Below are positions 1-8,160 of a stretch of 15,021 nt of DNA, piece by piece. This DNA comes from an uncultured bacterium (GTDB taxonomy: Bacteria; Cyanobacteriota; Vampirovibrionia; Gastranaerophilales; Gastranaerophilaceae). The notes beneath the pieces are model-generated. The model did no database searches and was not told where the DNA came from. It saw only the letters and a program-made list of their open reading frames with translations. The position numbers and the translations under genes were made by a program. Numbering within the stretch: position 1 is the stretch's first letter; each line of letters begins with the position of its first letter. The DNA is taken from positions 1-15,021 of the forward strand of contig CAJMAX010000025.1 of the NCBI GenBank assembly GCA_905211505.1. The letters run 5' to 3'.

Positions 1-10
1 ATTTATAAAT

Positions 11-2410
11 CTATTTTGAATAAAATTTTTCTTTAATTTTATATTTTTTATCATGGAGATCATATGAGTAAATTTTATACAAATCTCCATCCGTAGAAAT
101 TTTTATAGAATTCAAAATATCAGTTCTTAAGATACTCGTTTCGCGTAACAAATCAAGTGTCCCCTGATTCGGATGACCAAAGTAGTTTACCCCTGTTGAA
201 ATTAACGATATAGTATTTCCTAAATGTTTTAACATTGCTCTATCTACAACATTTGCACCGCCATGATGTCCGACTTTTAAAACTTCAACATTATGAGGAA
301 TATAATCACTAAGCTTTGAAAAGGCCTTAGCCCCGGCATCACCCATAAAAAGCATGTCGAAATTTTTATAACTTAAAAGAGTAAGTGTTGAAGATTCATT
401 ATCCTTATTTTTTCCGCTTATTTCAGCTTTATAAACACTTAATTTAAATTGAGGTTCCGTATAAATTACTGAATTATTTTTAACAAATTCAACCCTTTGA
501 CCAGTATCATTAACCTCTTTAAAAATACTTTTTGCTGTTTGAGTAGAACCATCTGTCGAATTCAAATATAAAGTTTTGACATTAACATTATGCAAAAAAT
601 CAACAACTCCACCAGAGTGGTCATTATCAAAGTGAGTTACAATAACTCCTTCCAAATTTTTTATCCCTCTATCTTTCAAATACTTCAGCATAATAATTTT
701 AGCCTGCGAATTTCCGCTTTTATATGAGGCTTTTCCTGTATCTACAAAGAAATACTTACTTGCTGGAGTTTTAATAAGAAAAGAATCTGCATTACCCACA
801 TCAAATGCTATAACTTCAAGCTCACTTGATACTGGTTTTATTCCGGTACAAACCAAAGCAAAACTAAACACTAAAATAGCAAATACAGTCTTTTTATACT
901 GGTTATATTTAACTAAACATGTCACACTCAAAAGCATTGAATAATACAATACTAATTGCCAGATATCAGGATGCACGGTTTGAACAAGGCAGTAAGGCAA
1001 ATTTGCGAAGAAATCGGATATCCATACAAGAACATTCAGCAAATAAGTCATAAAAAAGTCAAAACACATACATACTATATCTGCAATAGGAGTGATAATT
1101 GCCAAAACAGAACTTACAAACCCGCCAAAACTTATAACACTCAACAAACTAACAGTTGCAATATTTGCAAAAATCGAATACAGACTAAATGTATTAAAGT
1201 AAAACATTTGAACCGGAGCAATCCAAATCTGAGCCACAAGTGGCACCAAAACAGGTATCTTAATCCAATTTGGAACAACAGATAATTTTTCTGCAAATAT
1301 CTGTGCTGTAGTCAACAAGCCAAAAGTAACAAGAAACGACAATTGAAAACTTACATCATTTATATAAGCCGGATTGTAAATAAGCATCAAAACAGCAACC
1401 AGAGATAAAAGAGAAATACTATGAGCATCCCTATCTATAAGTTTTCCAGCAAGGACAAATAACAGCATAAGAGCTGCCCTGACAACAGAAGCTCCAAGCC
1501 CTGTCATCAATGTATACAGAATAATTACTATCATTCCTGATAATACTCTAGGTTTGAACGGCACCCCCAGAAATCTTAAAATAAAAAACCAGAATGTATA
1601 AATAAATGCCACATTCATTCCGGAAGCTGCCAGAATATGCAGCAACCCTGAATTTATAAAAGAATTCTTAATATAATCAGGCGGAGCGACAGCGTCATCC
1701 CCAAAAACTATTCCGCCTAAAATTTCCAGATTAGGACTCTTTAAGTATTTACCATGTCGCTCTAGAATTTTATTCCTTGTAGCATTTAAATATCGAAAAA
1801 CTTTCCATTTTAGTCCAGTATTTTCATTTTTTAGAATCCTACAATTTTCACCGTCAGAATATAAAACTGTAAATGTACTAAAATTTTTTAAATATGCACT
1901 ATAATCAAACTGTGAGGGATTTGTGGAATAAAAAGGTTTTCTTAAATTCCCATGTAATGAAATAGTTTCACCAATATTTAAACTTGGTAACTTTTCAGAT
2001 TCACCACTAAGAAAAACTAATGTTTTACCTTTTACAGGTTCTTTATTAGCAGATTCTACATTCATGAAAAACTTCAATCGGGTCTTATCTGAAGAATTAG
2101 GAATACTAACTATTCTACCTGTAAAATCTGCCTGCATTGGTGCTATTAAAAGTAACTCATCATAATTTTTAGTTTTACAAAATGTTAAGATAAATCCACA
2201 ATAAAAAACTAAAATTAAAAATAAAGTTCTCTTTACACTAAAAAGGTCAAAAACCAAAAAGACTATTAACACTAATGTAAAAAAACTTGCAAATAGAATT
2301 CCAAATCCGTAAAAACAAGCAAGAATACCGCTCATAAAAACTAACGCTGTGAAAAACATCACAAAATTTTTATTTTGTAAAAAATCCCTAATTTGCTCGT
2401 TATTAATCAT
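11..2410 (-). CDS. comEC: ComEC/Rec2 DNA-uptake channel with C-terminal metallo-beta-lactamase domain
   Basis: This 799-residue polytopic membrane protein is the probable inner-membrane channel that takes up single-stranded DNA during natural transformation. Visible parts are: N-terminal hydrophobic segments (about residues 15-75); a soluble OB-like region (about 90-190); the Competence domain, with the signature HILAASGMNV at 258-267; a long run of membrane helices to about 522; and a C-terminal metallo-beta-lactamase domain from about 530. That domain keeps THFDNDHSGG (592-601), FMGDAG (688-693), KVGHHGG (712-718) and GHP (745-747), so the metal site looks intact. The length fits full ComEC proteins. 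The ATG at 2410-2408 has a weak GGA a few bases upstream and a perfect TATAAT about 30 bases upstream. The gene diverges from pilT, whose product would retract the uptake pilus. The family call is firm. That the cell is actually competent is inference. Confidence 0.96.
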   Translation of the reverse strand: MINNEQIRDFLQNKNFVMFFTALVFMSGILACFYGFGILFASFFTLVLIVFLVFDLFSVKRTLFLILVFYCGFILTFCKTKNYDELLLIAPMQADFTGRIVSIPNSSDKTRLKFFMNVESANKEPVKGKTLVFLSGESEKLPSLNIGETISLHGNLRKPFYSTNPSQFDYSAYLKNFSTFTVLYSDGENCRILKNENTGLKWKVFRYLNATRNKILERHGKYLKSPNLEILGGIVFGDDAVAPPDYIKNSFINSGLLHILAASGMNVAFIYTFWFFILRFLGVPFKPRVLSGMIVIILYTLMTGLGASVVRAALMLLFVLAGKLIDRDAHSISLLSLVAVLMLIYNPAYINDVSFQLSFLVTFGLLTTAQIFAEKLSVVPNWIKIPVLVPLVAQIWIAPVQMFYFNTFSLYSIFANIATVSLLSVISFGGFVSSVLAIITPIADIVCMCFDFFMTYLLNVLVWISDFFANLPYCLVQTVHPDIWQLVLYYSMLLSVTCLVKYNQYKKTVFAILVFSFALVCTGIKPVSSELEVIAFDVGNADSFLIKTPASKYFFVDTGKASYKSGNSQAKIIMLKYLKDRGIKNLEGVIVTHFDNDHSGGVVDFLHNVNVKTLYLNSTDGSTQTAKSIFKEVNDTGQRVEFVKNNSVIYTEPQFKLSVYKAEISGKNKDNESSTLTLLSYKNFDMLFMGDAGAKAFSKLSDYIPHNVEVLKVGHHGGANVVDRAMLKHLGNTISLISTGVNYFGHPNQGTLDLLRETSILRTDILNSIKISTDGDLYKIYSYDLHDKKYKIKEKFYSK

Positions 2411-2439
2411 AATTCCAACATCTGAATGATACCACAGAG

Positions 2440-2445
2440 ATTATA
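2440..2445 (-). promoter_or_regulatory. -10 element of comEC promoter
   Basis: The minus strand reads TATAAT here, a perfect -10 hexamer, giving a predicted leader of roughly 20-25 bases before the comEC ATG. No good -35 hexamer is found 16-18 bp upstream. The element ends one base short of the -35 hexamer of the divergent pilT promoter (2447-2452). Confidence 0.55.
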
Positions 2446-2446
2446 G

Positions 2447-2475
2447 TTGTGCAAAACTAAAAATAATGGTATACT
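2447..2475 (+). promoter_or_regulatory. Extended -10 promoter of pilT
   Basis: TTGTGC (2447-2452), a 17-bp spacer and TATACT (2470-2475), with an upstream TG forming TGgTATACT, make a convincing sigma70-type promoter. Predicted transcription starts near 2482. This would exclude the in-frame TTG at 2447 as a start codon and support the ATG at 2498. Confidence 0.65.
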
Positions 2476-2497
2476 GTATGGTGAAGAAGAGGACTTT

Positions 2498-3601
2498 ATG
2501 AGTAATAACGATTTCTATATTGAAGATTTTTTAAGACAGGCTGTTTCTGTCGGAGCATCAGATGCTCACATCTGTGAAGGAGAAAGACCTGCAATCAGAG
2601 TTTCAGGCCAGATTATGAGAATTAATTTACCGCCTTTAACAGCTGAAGATATGGAATTTGTTATTCGTACAGTAGCTCCTCAACACTTGAAAGACAGAAT
2701 TACCAGATTCTTTGATATTGACTTTTCATACGAAATACCCGGGTGTTCGCGTTTTCGTATTAACATGAGTCGCCAGCTTGGTAAAACAGCTATGGTTATT
2801 CGTGCAATTCCATACTACATTAAAACATTCAAAGAATTATTTCTTCCTACAACACTGGAAGAATTTGCAAGCTTTAACAATGGTCTTGTACTTATTACCG
2901 GCCCAACAGGTTCTGGTAAATCTACAACCATTGCGTCTTTGATTGATTATATCAATGCTTCGACAGCTAAACACATTGTTACAATTGAAGACCCTGTTGA
3001 ATTTATTTTCTCAAATAAAAAATCTATTGTTTCTCAACGTCAACTTCTTATTGACACACCATCATTCTCTGACGGTGTTAAATACGCTTTAAGACAAGAC
3101 CCTGATGTTATATTTATCGGTGAAATCCGTGACAGAGAAACTGTTGAATCAGCATTAAAAGCCGCAGAAACTGGTCACCTCGTAGTATCAACAATCCACA
3201 CAAACGACTCAGTTCAGACAGTTGCCAGAATTATTAACCTATTTGATCCGAATGAAAGACCGTTTGTAAGAAACCAAATTGCAAATACTCTAAGAGGAAC
3301 TATTTCTCAAAAACTTATACCTACAATTGACGGAGGTACAAGATGTCCTGCTACAGAAATCCTTGTAGTGACACCTACAGTTAAAGACTTTATTCAAAAA
3401 GATGAACTTGAACAAATTTATGAACTCGTTAAAAACGGTTCGTTCAACAATATGACAACAATGAATATGTCTATCTATAAGTTGTACAATGAAGGCAAAA
3501 TATCCAAAGAAGTCGCATTGACTTATTCTGATAACAAATCTGAACTTGAACAGCTGATGAGAGGTATATACCACGGTACAGGCATGAACAAAGTTTCGTA
3601 A
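2498..3601 (+). CDS. pilT: Type IV pilus retraction ATPase PilT
   Basis: This 367-residue PilT/GspE-family ATPase would power pilus retraction at the inner membrane, for twitching or DNA uptake. It has an N-terminal PAS-like domain (about 1-110), Walker A GPTGSGKST (135-143), an Asp box around E164 in TIEDPVEF, Walker B DPDVIFIGEIRD (201-212) and a His box TGHLVVSTIHTND (225-237). The C-terminal AIRNLIRE motif typical of PilT is poorly preserved (TPTVKDFIQK, about 292-301). An in-frame TTG at 2447 would add 17 residues but overlaps the -35 box. The ATG at 2498 has a purine-rich GAAGAAGAGG just upstream and gives the usual PilT length. The next gene, recO, follows 28 bp downstream. Assignment to PilT rather than PilB rests on length and on the lack of the long PilB N-terminal domain. 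Confidence 0.95.
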   Translation: MSNNDFYIEDFLRQAVSVGASDAHICEGERPAIRVSGQIMRINLPPLTAEDMEFVIRTVAPQHLKDRITRFFDIDFSYEIPGCSRFRINMSRQLGKTAMVIRAIPYYIKTFKELFLPTTLEEFASFNNGLVLITGPTGSGKSTTIASLIDYINASTAKHIVTIEDPVEFIFSNKKSIVSQRQLLIDTPSFSDGVKYALRQDPDVIFIGEIRDRETVESALKAAETGHLVVSTIHTNDSVQTVARIINLFDPNERPFVRNQIANTLRGTISQKLIPTIDGGTRCPATEILVVTPTVKDFIQKDELEQIYELVKNGSFNNMTTMNMSIYKLYNEGKISKEVALTYSDNKSELEQLMRGIYHGTGMNKVS

Positions 3602-3629
3602 AAATTATATAGAACATAATATTAGGACA

Positions 3630-4403
3630 ATGCAAAATAATTTTGTAACAGACGCAATTAATTTAAAGTCCTATAACTTGAGTGAATCAGACAAAATAAT
3701 TGTTATGTACTCAAAAGATAAGGGACTAATCAGGGGGGTAGCCAAGGGGGTAAAAAAACCTAAAAGCAAATTAGGTGCCCGCATGGATTTGCTTGTTGCT
3801 AACACTTTGATGCTGCATAAAGGGAAAAATCTTGACACAATTTGTCAGGCTGAAGTTTTAAATACTTTCCACAAAACGCGTCAGGATATCGACAAAATTA
3901 TGTATTCAATGTATGTAACAGAAGTTGTTCATAATTTTGGACTCGAGGAAGATCCAAGTTCTGAAACAATTTATAATTTGCTCTACAAAACACTAAATGC
4001 AATTTCAACATCACAGTCAAAAGTCGAAATTCTGCTTTGCGTTATTAAATTTCAACTAAAAATGATGATTGAATCCGGTTTTTCAATAGAGCTGGAAACA
4101 TGCCTGCACTGTCATAATAAAATTGGAAATGAAACAATGTTTTTTGTTCCTCAAATTGGAGGGGTTGTGTGCAGCTGCTGTGCAGAAAAAATTCACTACT
4201 CAAAAAAACAAATGCCTTACAAATTGAGAGATTTTTTCAAACAAATGTCAATTAATGATTTTGATGAAAAAGGGGAATACGAATTAAAAGCAAATGAAAA
4301 AGTTTGTACGGTAACTTTTGAAGCGCTAAAAGAATATATTGCACTAAAATCGCCAAAGAAATTTAAATCAACTGATATTTTACAGGAAATGCCTGCAGTA
4401 TAA
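3630..4403 (+). CDS. recO: DNA repair protein RecO
   Basis: This 257-residue protein matches RecO, which helps load RecA onto SSB-coated single-stranded DNA in the RecFOR pathway. The N-terminal OB fold covers about residues 1-80, with the typical early pattern of TDAINLKSYNLSESDKI and a basic VKKPKSK stretch (41-47). The helical part carries a zinc-finger cysteine set C158, C161, C181 and C184. Length matches the family. The ATG at 3630 follows TAGGA with only two bases of spacing, which is short but without a better in-frame alternative. It is probably co-transcribed with pilT. A recombination mediator downstream of pilus and uptake genes fits processing of incoming DNA, though RecO is also a housekeeping gene. 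Confidence 0.93.
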   Translation: MQNNFVTDAINLKSYNLSESDKIIVMYSKDKGLIRGVAKGVKKPKSKLGARMDLLVANTLMLHKGKNLDTICQAEVLNTFHKTRQDIDKIMYSMYVTEVVHNFGLEEDPSSETIYNLLYKTLNAISTSQSKVEILLCVIKFQLKMMIESGFSIELETCLHCHNKIGNETMFFVPQIGGVVCSCCAEKIHYSKKQMPYKLRDFFKQMSINDFDEKGEYELKANEKVCTVTFEALKEYIALKSPKKFKSTDILQEMPAV

Positions 4404-4445
4404 TATTTCCTCCTACAAGGTCATATTATTTAAAATATTTTATTA

Positions 4446-4451
4446 TATAAT
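4446..4451 (+). promoter_or_regulatory. Possible -10 element for the M16 protease gene
   Basis: A perfect TATAAT lies 22 bases before the ATG at 4474. No good -35 hexamer is present 16-18 bp upstream. A 12-bp AT-only palindrome, TAAAATATTTTA (4431-4442), lies in the spacer. This is a plausible but weak promoter call in very AT-rich DNA. Confidence 0.4.
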
Positions 4452-4473
4452 CAGTTCAAAAAGGATGGTACAC

Positions 4474-7059
4474 ATGAAAAAATTTATATTAGTTGCAGCA
4501 ATACTAGTTTGTGGAAATATGGTATGGGCATCAAATGCTCAAATGTACAAACTTGATAACGGTCAAACAGTTGTAGTACAGGAAGTAAAAAATAATCCAA
4601 TTGTGACAATTGATACCTGGATAAAAACAGGTTCAATTGATGAAAATGATTCAAATAATGGAGTAGCACACTTCTTAGAACATCTATTCTTTAAAGGTAC
4701 AACAAACCATGAGCCGGGCGAATTTGATAAAATTCTAGAAACAAAAGGGGCAATTACAAATGCCGCCACAAGTAAAGATTTTACACATTACTACGTAACA
4801 ATTCCGTCTAAAGATTTTGATCTTGCAATGGAACTTCATGCTGATATGATGCTACATCCGCTTATTCCTAGAAACGAACTTGAAAAAGAAAGAAAAGTCG
4901 TACTGGAAGAAATAAGCAAAGACTTAAATTCTCCGACCAAAATGCTGCAAGATAACTTAAATGAGATGATGTATACAAATCACCCGTATAAAAGAAAAGT
5001 TATTGGGAAAAGTTCCGTAATAGAAACAATTACAAGAGATCAGGTTTTAAATTTCTATAATGAACACTACTCACCATCGAATATGGTTACAATTGTAGTC
5101 GGAGACGTAACACCAGAACATGCTGTTGAAAAAATCAAACAGGTTTTTAACGCAGAATACAAAAAACAAACAAAAACAATTTATCAAAAAGAACCTCAAT
5201 TAACCCAGCAGCAAAAAAAAGTTGCATACACAGAAACAGAATCAGGATACATGATAATAGGATTTAGAGGAACCCCTATTATTGATAAAGATTCCTATGC
5301 TCTGGATGTTCTTGCAACAATTCTTGGAGAAGGACGCTCTTCAATACTTAATCAAGTGTTAAAAGAAAATAAAAGAATAGTAAACTCGGTAGATGCAGGA
5401 AACTCAACATACAGAGATGATGGAATTTTCTATATTTATGCAAATTTTACACCTGAGAAATGTAAAACTGTACAAAATGCAATATTTGACGAAATTGCAA
5501 AAATCCAAAAACAAGGTATTACAGAAGAACAATTAAATCTTGCGAAAAATATTATAGAAAGAGATACGTATTACTCAAGAGAGTCAATAACAAATATCGC
5601 AACAGAAATAGGATACACTATGGCGTTAACTAATGATATAAAATTCTATGATAACTACCTTGATAATATAAAATGCGTAACAAAAGAAGATGTAAAAAAA
5701 GCAGCGGAAAAATATTTAGGAATAAATAAAAGTGCGGTTTCAATAGTACTTCCGGAAAGTTCAAAAAATCTTCCTGTTGCAAATGTATCACAAAATACCG
5801 GCACAGCAGAACTGATAAGTGAAAATACTCAATCTCAAAAATACAAATTATCAAACGGAGCAACTCTATTATACACTCCAAATACTGTAAACGATATTAT
5901 CGCAATGAGTATTTATGTAAAAGGCGGTCAATTAATAGAAAAAAAATCCGGAACAGGAAACCTTGTAGCTTCCGCAATGCTTAGAGGTACAAAAAATTAT
6001 TCACCGATAGAGTTATCTCAAAGACTTGAAGATAATGGAATTAAGATTGCTCCATCTTCAAGTCCTGATGCATTTGCTATCACTGTCTTAACTACCAGAG
6101 ATGAATATGATAAAACACTTGAACTACTAAACGAAATTGTAAATAATGCAACATTTGACAGCTATGAAATTGACAAAATTAAAACAGAAAAACTAAGTGC
6201 AATCACAAGAAATAAAGATATTCCAATTCAAAGAGCTCTTGAAGAATACAGAGATTTAATTTATAAAAATGAACCATATTCAATATCTTCAAAAGTCCTT
6301 GAAAAAAATATTCCTCTTATTACAAGAGAAGATATGATTAAATATTATCAAAATGTATTCAGACCTGAAAACATGGTTATTTCAATAAATGGCAATATTG
6401 ATAGAGATAAAACAATAAAAGAATTAAATAACATATTCAAAAAGAAAAATAATATTGAAAACTTTGACTATACAAAACATAACTCAAAAATGGAGCCAAT
6501 AACATCACCAAAACAAACCATTCAAAAAATGCCAACAACACAAACAGCATGGATAATGCTTGGCTGGCAGACAAATGGAGTATTAAACCAGAAAGATTAT
6601 GCAACTCTTCAAGTTATAGATGCGATTCTTGGAACAGGCATGAGTTCCAGACTATTTAAAAATTTAAGAGAACAGCAGGGACTTGCATACCAGCTTGGGA
6701 CAGGTTATTCGCCAAATGTACTGCGCGGAAGCTTTATGCTATATATCGGAACAAATCCTGATACACTAGACAAAGCAAAAGCCGGTTTATTTAATGAAAT
6801 AAAACGACTAAAAACAGAATATGTTGGAGACAAAGAATTAAAAGATGCAAAAGAAAAGCTTTTAGGCAATTATGTCATAGGGCTTGAAACAAATCTTGAC
6901 AAAGCCTCAAATCTTGGTTGGTATGAAGCCTCAACAAGAGGGTACGAATTCAAAGATAAATATGAAAATTTGATAAACAGTGTAACTGATTCAGATATCA
7001 TTGAAGTGGCAAACAAATACTTTACAGATAATTACATATTATCAATTGTAACAAAATAA
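4474..7059 (+). CDS. Secreted fused two-domain M16 zinc metalloprotease
   Basis: This 861-residue M16 (insulinase/pitrilysin) peptidase probably works in the periplasm. A signal peptide is visible at residues 1-19 (MKKFILVAAILVCGNMVWA). The first M16 half carries the zinc motif HFLEH (66-70) with the third ligand E146 in VVLEEIS. The second half, from about 455, lacks HxxEH but keeps the R732/Y739 region (LREQQGLAYQLG) typical of the non-catalytic M16 partner. This makes it a single-chain version of what many bacteria encode as two adjacent M16B genes. An ATG at 4465 would add three residues, but AAGGATGG at 4461-4468 then serves as the binding site for the ATG at 4474 and the signal peptide starts there. 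Substrate unknown: degradation of peptides or signal sequences is the usual guess. It may have its own promoter after recO. Confidence 0.93.
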   Translation: MKKFILVAAILVCGNMVWASNAQMYKLDNGQTVVVQEVKNNPIVTIDTWIKTGSIDENDSNNGVAHFLEHLFFKGTTNHEPGEFDKILETKGAITNAATSKDFTHYYVTIPSKDFDLAMELHADMMLHPLIPRNELEKERKVVLEEISKDLNSPTKMLQDNLNEMMYTNHPYKRKVIGKSSVIETITRDQVLNFYNEHYSPSNMVTIVVGDVTPEHAVEKIKQVFNAEYKKQTKTIYQKEPQLTQQQKKVAYTETESGYMIIGFRGTPIIDKDSYALDVLATILGEGRSSILNQVLKENKRIVNSVDAGNSTYRDDGIFYIYANFTPEKCKTVQNAIFDEIAKIQKQGITEEQLNLAKNIIERDTYYSRESITNIATEIGYTMALTNDIKFYDNYLDNIKCVTKEDVKKAAEKYLGINKSAVSIVLPESSKNLPVANVSQNTGTAELISENTQSQKYKLSNGATLLYTPNTVNDIIAMSIYVKGGQLIEKKSGTGNLVASAMLRGTKNYSPIELSQRLEDNGIKIAPSSSPDAFAITVLTTRDEYDKTLELLNEIVNNATFDSYEIDKIKTEKLSAITRNKDIPIQRALEEYRDLIYKNEPYSISSKVLEKNIPLITREDMIKYYQNVFRPENMVISINGNIDRDKTIKELNNIFKKKNNIENFDYTKHNSKMEPITSPKQTIQKMPTTQTAWIMLGWQTNGVLNQKDYATLQVIDAILGTGMSSRLFKNLREQQGLAYQLGTGYSPNVLRGSFMLYIGTNPDTLDKAKAGLFNEIKRLKTEYVGDKELKDAKEKLLGNYVIGLETNLDKASNLGWYEASTRGYEFKDKYENLINSVTDSDIIEVANKYFTDNYILSIVTK

Positions 7060-7072
7060 AAGATAAAATTTT

Positions 7073-7127
7073 ATAAACTGCCGTGATAATCATAAATCCA
7101 ACAAGGAAAAATCTTGCGGCAGTTTAT
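7073..7127. terminator. Probable bidirectional terminator between the M16 gene and the XRE gene
   Basis: An 11-bp perfect inverted repeat, ATAAACTGCCG (about 7073-7083) and CGGCAGTTTAT (7117-7127), encloses a 33-base loop that contains a smaller stem CAAG/CTTG. On the plus strand the right arm is followed by TTTTTG, and on the minus strand the other arm runs into a T-rich tract. The right arm lies inside the last codons of the XRE gene. The long loop makes it less canonical than the hairpin at 14795. Confidence 0.6.
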
Positions 7128-7353
7128 TTTTGACTTTATTAAAAAACACATCCACAGGAATATTTAAAGCTTCACACAGTGCATAAATCGAAGTAACCTT
7201 AATATCATTTTTAGAATTCTCCGCCCTGCTAATCATAGATACATGCAAATCATACTCATAAGCAAGCATCCTTGCAGATTTGCCTGATTTCACACGTTCT
7301 TCTCTAAGCACGCAAGATATTGCATCCAATAATATTTGGCTATTTTTAAACAC
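7090..7353 (-). CDS. Small XRE-family (Cro/CI-type) transcriptional regulator
   Basis: This 87-residue protein is essentially one Cro/CI helix-turn-helix domain. The pattern KSARMLAYEYDLHVSMISRAEN (about 25-46) holds the two core helices, followed by IKVTSIYALCEALNIPVDVFF, typical of the domain's last helices. No effector domain is present. The start is GTG at 7353. An in-frame TAA lies two codons upstream, so no longer form is possible, and no Shine-Dalgarno sequence is seen, so the transcript may be leaderless. The gene diverges from a prepilin gene across 78 bp that contain two similar 14-bp palindrome-like sites. I infer that it represses itself and the prepilin. Its 3' end overlaps a terminator hairpin shared with the convergent M16 gene. 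Confidence 0.88.
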   Translation of the reverse strand: MFKNSQILLDAISCVLREERVKSGKSARMLAYEYDLHVSMISRAENSKNDIKVTSIYALCEALNIPVDVFFNKVKNKLPQDFSLLDL

Positions 7354-7355
7354 AT

Positions 7356-7385
7356 GTTACATATATAGAATAATAATGATAAAAT
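7356..7385 (+). promoter_or_regulatory. Candidate promoter of the first prepilin gene
   Basis: GTTACA (7356-7361), an 18-bp spacer and TAAAAT (7380-7385), preceded by TG to form TGaTAAAAT, give a plausible extended -10 promoter. Transcription would start near 7392. The -35 overlaps the left palindrome-like site, and the right site falls just after the predicted start, a geometry typical of repression. Confidence 0.45.
7357..7370. promoter_or_regulatory. Left operator-like site (imperfect copy)
   Basis: TTACATATATAGAA matches the perfect palindrome at 7397-7410 in 12 of 14 positions. It lies just upstream of the GTG of the XRE gene. The centres of the two sites are 40 bp apart, close to four helical turns. 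Confidence 0.5.
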
Positions 7386-7396
7386 AGCTGTGGCAT

Positions 7397-7410
7397 TTCT
7401 ATATATAGAA
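7397..7410. promoter_or_regulatory. Right operator-like site (perfect palindrome)
   Basis: TTCTATATATAGAA is a perfect 14-bp palindrome between the divergent XRE and prepilin genes, 21 bp before the prepilin ATG. Binding by the adjacent XRE protein is inferred from position, symmetry and the second copy. It is not shown directly. Confidence 0.55.
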
Positions 7411-7431
7411 CATGAAGGAGAAACTAATTTC

Positions 7432-8118
7432 ATGAAAAAATCAGCCTTTACACTTGCAGAAACATTAATTATTCTTGGAATTATTGGAATTGTCACAGCA
7501 TTAACAATTCCAGGTTTGCTCAATAATTATCTCAAAAAACAAACAGCAACACAGTTACAAAAATCAATTTCCATCATGAACCAAGCATACAAATTATCAT
7601 TTGAAGATCTTGGTGAACTCTCTGCAAGTGAAACAAAAGATTTGGATTCCAAAGAATATTTTAACACATACTGGGCACCCTATATAAAAGCTCTAACATA
7701 CTGTGAAACTATTACTCCATGCGGCTACAAATCATATACTCCATTTACTCAGACAAATGGCAAAAAAAGTATTTGGTACATTGTTGAACCTCGCTTACGT
7801 CCAACGTTTATCACACCTGATGGCACAGTATACGCGATATTTTTATCAACCTGGAGTGGGGATCCGAATACTAATAAGAAACAAGAACTATACCAAATAA
7901 TCGTTGACCTTAATGGGGGAGCTAAACCAAATAAATTCGGGCGTGACGTATTTTGGCTATCTAGAACACAAGATAATGGTGGCGGAATTAGACCATACTG
8001 CTACCAAAAAACAGATAAAGAAATAAACAAAGATTGCTCAAAATCAGGAATAGGCGAATGCTGTGCAGAAAAAATCAGACGTGCCGGATGGGAAATTACT
8101 CAAGACTATCCATGGTAA
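7432..8118 (+). CDS. Type IV prepilin-like protein, cysteine-rich, ending in DYPW
   Basis: This 228-residue protein starts with a class III prepilin signal: a short basic leader MKKSA, then FTLAE with the conserved Glu at +5 and a hydrophobic helix (LIILGIIGIVTALTIPGLL). Prepilin peptidase would cut before the Phe, with Ala rather than Gly at -1. The rest is a globular domain with many cysteines, ending in CCAEK...GWEITQDYPW. It could be a minor pilin or pseudopilin; its exact role is unknown. The start at 7432 is chosen because AAGGAG lies 11 bases upstream and the prepilin leader begins there. An in-frame ATG at 7390 would add 14 residues, ending the leader's short form, and overlaps the operator region. 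The gene diverges from the XRE regulator and converges with a second prepilin gene, 42 bp apart. Confidence 0.9.
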   Translation: MKKSAFTLAETLIILGIIGIVTALTIPGLLNNYLKKQTATQLQKSISIMNQAYKLSFEDLGELSASETKDLDSKEYFNTYWAPYIKALTYCETITPCGYKSYTPFTQTNGKKSIWYIVEPRLRPTFITPDGTVYAIFLSTWSGDPNTNKKQELYQIIVDLNGGAKPNKFGRDVFWLSRTQDNGGGIRPYCYQKTDKEINKDCSKSGIGECCAEKIRRAGWEITQDYPW

Positions 8119-8138
8119 AGCAAAATCAAAACTTTACC
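8114..8138. repeat. Small hairpin between the convergent prepilin genes
   Basis: GGTAAAG (8114-8120) and CTTTACC (8132-8138) form a perfect 7-bp inverted repeat with an 11-base loop, spanning the stop codon of the first prepilin gene. Neither strand has a T-run after it, so it is not a standard intrinsic terminator. It may still protect or separate the two convergent messages. Confidence 0.35.
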
Positions 8139-8160
8139 TGCAACCACATTAATAACTACT

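Noticed and set aside
956..1285. Plus-strand ORF of 109 codons inside comEC
   Set aside because: It lies opposite well-conserved ComEC membrane helices, has low-complexity composition and no binding site. It is a shadow frame.
2447..2497. TTG start giving a 384-residue PilT
   Set aside because: The TTG is part of the predicted -35 hexamer and precedes the transcription start. The ATG at 2498 has a binding site and gives the normal family length.
2478..2501. Seven-codon leader ORF overlapping the pilT ATG
   Set aside because: Its ATG lies upstream of the predicted transcription start and it has no binding site, so the overlap is probably chance.
4431..4442. Palindrome TAAAATATTTTA as an operator
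   Set aside because: It is entirely A and T in very AT-rich intergenic DNA with no second copy nearby, so chance is the simpler explanation.
7290..7523. Minus-strand ORF spanning the XRE and prepilin starts
   Set aside because: It runs through the divergent promoter region and the antisense of the prepilin signal, so it is not a plausible gene.
8114..8138. Intrinsic terminator between the two convergent prepilins
   Set aside because: The 7-bp stem is AT-rich with an 11-base loop, and neither strand has a following T-run.
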